Below, piece by piece: positions 6,501-9,750 of a stretch of DNA of 9,750 bases. Origin of the DNA: DAOTZS01 sp034434335 (GTDB taxonomy: Bacteria; Chloroflexota; Anaerolineae; CG2-30-64-16); NCBI GenBank assembly GCA_034434335.1, contig DAOTZS010000216.1:1-9750 (forward strand), written 5' to 3'. Each line of letters begins with the position of its first letter. Position 1 is the stretch's first letter. A program made the translations under genes and the position numbers. The notes below the pieces were generated by a model. It saw nothing but the letters and a program-made list of their open reading frames with translations, searched no databases and had not been told where the DNA came from.

Positions 6501-8279
6501 CTGGTGCGTGGGTTGAATGGCGCGTGGGCCTGGCTCAGCGGGAAGCAACCGCTGGACTTCCCCAACGACTGGTGGTTCTGGAACGCTTCGCGGGTGATTC
6601 CGGACACCATCAATGAATTCCCGTTCTTCACCTTTGTCTACGCCGACCTCCACGCGCACATGATCGCCCTGCCGTTGACGCTTCTGGGCCTGGCCATCGC
6701 CGTGGCGATGGTGCGGGACAGGCAGGCACTGGCAATACGCGGTGAACCATCTCCGTGGCGCATTCCCTTGCCCGAACTGTTGCCTCTGCTCCTGATGGGC
6801 CTGGTGCTCGGTGCGCTGCGTGCCACCAATACCTGGGATTTCCCCACTTACGTACTGGTGGGGCTGGCAGCCATCGGTGTCCTGATAGCGAGCCAACGCC
6901 TGAAGATACCTCTGCCCACGACATCTGGTGGTCAGGGCGTGGCAGATCCTTCGTCGCTGGCGTTTCTGTTCCGGGCCGTGGTGGCCGTACTCTGGCGCGG
7001 TTTACTTCTGCTGCTGGTTGCCACGCTGACCTTCTACCCGTTTACAAAATACTACGCGACGGCATATGCGGGGCTTGAGCGATGGGAGGGAGCCACCACC
7101 ACCATCCCCGATTACCTCACCATGTGGGGCTTTTTCCTGGCCCTGGTGCTCATCTACCTCTTGAGCGAGCTGGCAGTTCAGATACGCGAGGGGCAAATCC
7201 CGGACTGGCTGCAGGATATCCTGCCCCTGGTGATCGGCCTGGTTCTGGTTGGGGTGGGAGTCGGCTGGGCTGTGGGCGCGCGGGTGTGGGTGATTGCCCT
7301 GCCTTTGGCTGCCCTGGCTGCCGTTCTATCAGTCGGCCGGGACATACCTCCAACGCGGCGGTTGGGATTGCTGCTGATTGGTCTGGCGTTGGCCATCACA
7401 ATGGGGGTCGAAGTAGTGCGCCAGCAGAACGACATTGGCCGGATGAACACGGTGTTCAAGTTCTACATACAGGCTTGGGTACTGTTCGGGGTGGGCAGCG
7501 CCTGCGGCCTGTTAGCCTGGGCTGAGCGCTCCACGCGGTGGGTGCCAGGGCTGCGTCGGCTGGCGTGGGCTGTGACGATCCTGCTCTTTGTTGGAGCGAT
7601 GATCTACCCGCCCACCGCCGCGCCGGCCAAGATCCGTGATCGCTTCTCGGCCGAAGCGTCACCTCACGGGCTTGATGGCATGGCCTACATGGACAAGGCT
7701 CAATACTACGACAACAACCGTGAGCTGAAGCTGGCCGACGACAAGGAAGCGATGCTGTGGATGCTGCGCAATATCAAAGGCTCGCCAGTCATCCTCGAAG
7801 GGAACTCGCCGGGGTATCGGTGGGGCAATCGCTTCAGCATCTACACCGGCCTGCCGGCTGTTCAGGGGTGGGACTGGCATCAGAAGCAGCAACGGTCGGT
7901 GGTCCCTCATTCGGTTATTGATCGTCGCCTGAACCACGTCCGGGAGATGTACGATACGACGAACCTGTGGCGGGCGCGTTACCTGCTCGACCGCTATCAG
8001 GTCTCGTATATCATCGTGGGGGAGCTGGAGCGGGCATACTACAGTCCGGAGGGGCTGGCCAAGTTCGATACGTTGGTTGAGCAAGGCTATCTCGACCTGG
8101 TATATGTGGGCGGGTCGGTACGCATCTATCAGGTTGTCGGACGGGCCACGTCGGCCGCGGCAGATGTTATCACTGGCGTAGGGCCCCAGCCCGTGCCTAC
8201 CCCGGCCTCGGCTGGAGCTTCGGCACCACTAGAGTCACCTCTGCCGAGCGCAGAACCATTCCTATCGCCCGTGAAATGA
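3531..8279 (+). CDS. Fusion of a GT39-like glycosyltransferase and a Chlor_Arch_YYY/DUF2298 membrane domain
   Basis: This very large polytopic membrane protein has 1582 residues from ATG 3531; TTG 3522 would add three. A weak TAGG site lies 9 nt before the ATG. N-terminal half, residues 1 to ~720: one helix (27-43), then HPDERF with D56/E57 at the GT39 catalytic position, LPLQQSHFFTVD (181-192) and an MRYLLPIYP segment near 434. A soluble domain follows from about 508 (ASRWMYENIPPGS). C-terminal half, from ~723: PDRGYGVSK (753-761), GGEK (851-854), the signature YYYFG (884-888), EFPFF (1029-1033), DLHAH (1039-1043), NTWDFPTY (1100-1107), RMNTVFKFY (1304-1312) and GWDWH (1446-1450). These fit what is known of the YYY/DUF2298 family, whose function is undetermined. 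A Pro/Ala/Ser-rich tail occupies the last ~45 residues. The likely role is sugar transfer from a lipid carrier at the outer face of the membrane; the job of the YYY half is unknown. Confidence 0.9.
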   Translation: MTDNSFDTRTGWAALRAWLLAQQRWERLLLALILIAGAYLRLTHLDWDQGTHIHPDERFLTMVLDALELPKSLGEFFDSTRSPMSPYNKGYGFFVYGTLPIFIVRVIAEVADKFNKIAQLWTLAPGAPLDLTGYGGVHLVGRALSGLFDLACVWLIYGLGRRLYSRRAGLLASALYAFAVLPLQQSHFFTVDTFGTFFALLTFYWAVRVAQGGEPGARHDGGWLTYVALGASLGASLACRINLAPLAIIALLAAGIRAWDDWQRAVSPARFSKGREAAAWLSTLFQATLFRLLLMLLVAVAVFRVAQPYAFGGTSILDFTFSEQWKDNMHTVRLLMSGDADTPPGHQWTSRTPFVFPFVNMVVWGLGLPLGLSAWAGWALALYQVLRGLTRVPAPVMAGQEEAGTIPAWRNHLLPVAWIGGMFLWQGLQYVQSMRYLLPIYPHLAMMAAWLLWWLVDRAREEVRERGKGVLISMLPRLAYALLALVVVGTMLWGWGFLAIYRRPLTRITASRWMYENIPPGSHIANEHWDDGLPLRIDGKDPFGSFGYKGLSSSSDGNMQMYWEDTPEKREQLYQWLNEADYIVLSSNRLWGSIPRLPMRYPMTTLYYRLLFAEKLGFKQVLHVTSFPTIFGIEFNDTWAEEAFSVYDHPEVYIFQKTPAYSEALARSYLDAVDLEFTIQMWPKQIGAAPTALMMTEAEASRQRAGGTWADIFDLKSLLNRSQVVATAAWLLLVALLGIMAFPFAFCVLPGLPDRGYGVSKVLGVLLLAWLSWLGPSLKAVPYQRWWIAFCLGLLIGVAGGLAWRRRVALAHFIRTRYPLLLTEEALFLALFGLFLLIRIGNPDLWHPARGGEKPMEFAYLNAVIKSTTFPPYDPWHAGGYMNYYYFGFVIVGTLVKLIGIVPWVAYNLTVPTLFALTGLAAFTVAYALAEVPGKLVDWEKSASSALLAGLAATLFVVIIGNLGNVKLLFDQWALRSTVQFESTIPGLAKLVRGLNGAWAWLSGKQPLDFPNDWWFWNASRVIPDTINEFPFFTFVYADLHAHMIALPLTLLGLAIAVAMVRDRQALAIRGEPSPWRIPLPELLPLLLMGLVLGALRATNTWDFPTYVLVGLAAIGVLIASQRLKIPLPTTSGGQGVADPSSLAFLFRAVVAVLWRGLLLLLVATLTFYPFTKYYATAYAGLERWEGATTTIPDYLTMWGFFLALVLIYLLSELAVQIREGQIPDWLQDILPLVIGLVLVGVGVGWAVGARVWVIALPLAALAAVLSVGRDIPPTRRLGLLLIGLALAITMGVEVVRQQNDIGRMNTVFKFYIQAWVLFGVGSACGLLAWAERSTRWVPGLRRLAWAVTILLFVGAMIYPPTAAPAKIRDRFSAEASPHGLDGMAYMDKAQYYDNNRELKLADDKEAMLWMLRNIKGSPVILEGNSPGYRWGNRFSIYTGLPAVQGWDWHQKQQRSVVPHSVIDRRLNHVREMYDTTNLWRARYLLDRYQVSYIIVGELERAYYSPEGLAKFDTLVEQGYLDLVYVGGSVRIYQVVGRATSAAADVITGVGPQPVPTPASAGASAPLESPLPSAEPFLSPVK

Positions 8280-8289
8280 CGGTCCCCCC

Positions 8290-9750
8290 ATGTCTCTGCG
8301 GAGAGGACGTTTGTCGGGTGTTTGGGAAACCGCGGTAGCGAGGGCTCTCCTTGGCCTGGCCCTGGTGGGTCTTGTGGCGGTAGCTGCCCTCTTGCGTCTT
8401 ACCCACCTGAATTGGGACCGGTTTCAGCACGTGCACCCCGACGAACGCTTTATCGTGTGGGTGGCGGATTCGATTGCCTGGCCTGGGGATTGGAAGAGGG
8501 CGCTGAACCCGGCCATTTCCTCGCTTAACCCCTTCCGTTGGCCGCCTGAGGCCGGTGAGCTGGCCGGCCAACCACGGGGCTATGCCTATGGGCACTTCCC
8601 CTTATATCTGTTGGTGGCTGTGGCCCATGGGGCTCAAGCCCTGGCCTTGTGGCTGGGTCGCACTACCATTGTTTTTCCACCGAGTTTTCAGCCTTTGTAC
8701 GTGGTCGGACGCCACCTGGCCGAGTACGAGTACCTGGCTTTGGTGGGGCGAGCCATTTCGGCTGTGTCTGACCTGGGCACACTGTTGCTGGTGTATGTGC
8801 TCGCGAGGCGCGTGGCAGCCGCGTTGCCTGGCCCCGGCAGCGGTTGGCTACCCGCGGTGACGGGCATCCTGGCTGCTGGCGCTTATGCTACTGCGGCCCT
8901 GCCGATCCAGCTCAGCCACTTCTGCACGGTAGATATGGTGTTGACCTTCTGGGTGGTTGCCACGTTGGCGCTGGCCAGTCGTTGGGCAGAAGGCCGGGCA
9001 GGGTGGCTGACCTGGGTGGGTGCGGGGGCCGCTTTTGGTTTGGCGGTGGCATCCAAATTCAGCGCGCTTATGCTGGCTGGGGCGTTGACGGCTGCCGCGT
9101 GCTGCAGGTTGCCGGCCACTGAGCTGCGCCAGCAGGTGGGGCCGGTAGCTGGCCGGGTGGCAATGGCCCTGAGCGCCGGGTTGCTGACCTTCGGGCTGAC
9201 CAGTCCCTTTGCTTTCCTGGAGCCGCGTGCATATCTGGCTAACATCGCGGCCCAAAGCGCCATGGTAAGTGGGCTGATGGACGCCCCTTATACCCGGCAG
9301 TACATTGGCACCGCGCCTTACTGGTACTTCATCCACCAGCTCAGCCAGTGGGGGCTGGGCTGGCCACTGGGGGCTGTGGCCTGGGCCGGGCTGGCTTGGG
9401 CCGTCATCAAGGCAGCCCGCGGCCGGGCCAGCCCGACATTGACAGTAATCCTGGCCTGGGCGCTCCCCTATTTCGCCCTTACCGGCGCGCTTCACACCAA
9501 GTTCCTCCGCTACATGGCGCCGCTGCTCCCATGTCTGGTGGCCTGTGGGGCTGGGCTGGCTGTGGAAGGATACCGCTGGCTGTCATGGAGGTGGAGTCGG
9601 GCAGGAGAGGTTGCCTGGGGAGCTATCGCAACCTGTGTGGTGCTGTTTACAGTGGCCTGGGGAGTGGCCTTCACCGGGGTTTACCGGCAGGAGCACCCGT
9701 GGATCCAGGCTTCGCGCTGGATTTATCAGCATATCCCCGAAGGCAGCAAG
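8290..9750 (+). CDS. GT39-like membrane glycosyltransferase, 3' end outside the window
   Basis: The frame from ATG 8290 is open for 487 codons to the window edge with no stop. The protein is polytopic. A first helix (about 17-36) leads into RLTHLNWD and HPDERF, with D51/E52 at the catalytic position. LPIQLSHFCTVD (204-215), SKFSALML, LRYMAPLLP (406-414) and ASRWIYQHIPEGS (474-486) follow. Each has a counterpart in the same order in the N-terminal half of the upstream gene, so the two are paralogues. The gene begins 10 nt after the previous stop and was probably translated by coupling, because the gap (cggtcccccc) holds no Shine-Dalgarno. TTG 8311, with GGAG 7 nt upstream, is an alternative start. 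By analogy a soluble domain should begin where the window ends. Whether a YYY half follows cannot be seen. Confidence 0.87.
   Translation, partial: MSLRRGRLSGVWETAVARALLGLALVGLVAVAALLRLTHLNWDRFQHVHPDERFIVWVADSIAWPGDWKRALNPAISSLNPFRWPPEAGELAGQPRGYAYGHFPLYLLVAVAHGAQALALWLGRTTIVFPPSFQPLYVVGRHLAEYEYLALVGRAISAVSDLGTLLLVYVLARRVAAALPGPGSGWLPAVTGILAAGAYATAALPIQLSHFCTVDMVLTFWVVATLALASRWAEGRAGWLTWVGAGAAFGLAVASKFSALMLAGALTAAACCRLPATELRQQVGPVAGRVAMALSAGLLTFGLTSPFAFLEPRAYLANIAAQSAMVSGLMDAPYTRQYIGTAPYWYFIHQLSQWGLGWPLGAVAWAGLAWAVIKAARGRASPTLTVILAWALPYFALTGALHTKFLRYMAPLLPCLVACGAGLAVEGYRWLSWRWSRAGEVAWGAIATCVVLFTVAWGVAFTGVYRQEHPWIQASRWIYQHIPEGSK

Noticed and set aside
8280..8289. C-run between the last two genes as a terminator or frameshift site
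   Set aside because: There is no stem-loop or U-tract, and both flanking reading frames are intact, so neither reading is supported.
8555..8860. 101-codon + strand open frame rich in Trp and Cys
   Set aside because: It is a frame-shifted shadow of the longer frame from 8290, which is open to the window end and carries the HPDERF and SHF.TVD motifs.
8848..9495. 215-codon open frame on the minus strand
   Set aside because: It is antisense to the GT39-like gene at 8290, whose + strand frame has clear family motifs. The minus-strand peptide has shadow-like composition.

Overview
The window looks like a piece of a GC-rich bacterial chromosome, most likely from Chloroflexota (Anaerolineae or a relative). 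The main clue is the YYYFG-containing C-terminal half of the 4.7-kb gene at 3531-8279. It matches what I know of the Chlor_Arch_YYY / DUF2298 membrane family, which is known chiefly from Chloroflexi and some archaea. The lineage is inferred from gene content; no database search was possible.

Everything I can support as coding lies on the + strand in one tightly packed run that could be a single operon. In order: (i) the last 36 codons of an unidentified gene (up to 113); (ii) a small basic, Trp/Arg-rich conserved-looking protein (117-413); (iii) a class I SAM-dependent methyltransferase with a TTG start (437-1225); (iv) a polytopic GT-C-fold glycosyltransferase of the GT39/PMT/ArnT type (1259-3328); (v) about 200 bp holding the in-frame tail of a fibronectin-III-like domain with no convincing gene of its own (3329-3520); (vi) a 1582-residue membrane protein joining a GT39-like half to a Chlor_Arch_YYY/DUF2298 half (3531-8279); (vii) the first 487 codons of another GT39-like membrane protein that runs off the window (8290 onward). 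This last gene is a clear paralogue of the N-terminal half of (vi).

The three large membrane proteins share the GT-C layout: a first membrane helix, an acidic catalytic-type motif just outside it (GGDE in one, HPDER in the other two), many further helices, and a soluble C-terminal domain where the sequence extends that far. Such enzymes usually move a sugar from a polyprenyl-phosphate carrier to an acceptor on the outer face of the membrane. The locus is therefore most simply read as a cell-surface glycan or glycolipid/glycoprotein module, with the methyltransferase perhaps modifying a sugar or lipid. Acceptor and sugar cannot be told from sequence.

The observations most worth following are the GT39-YYY fusion, signs that its two halves are themselves distant copies of one GT-C plan, the tandem paralogue, and the stranded FnIII tail lying in frame behind a TGA. 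I saw no tRNA, rRNA, CRISPR array, insertion sequence or convincing terminator.
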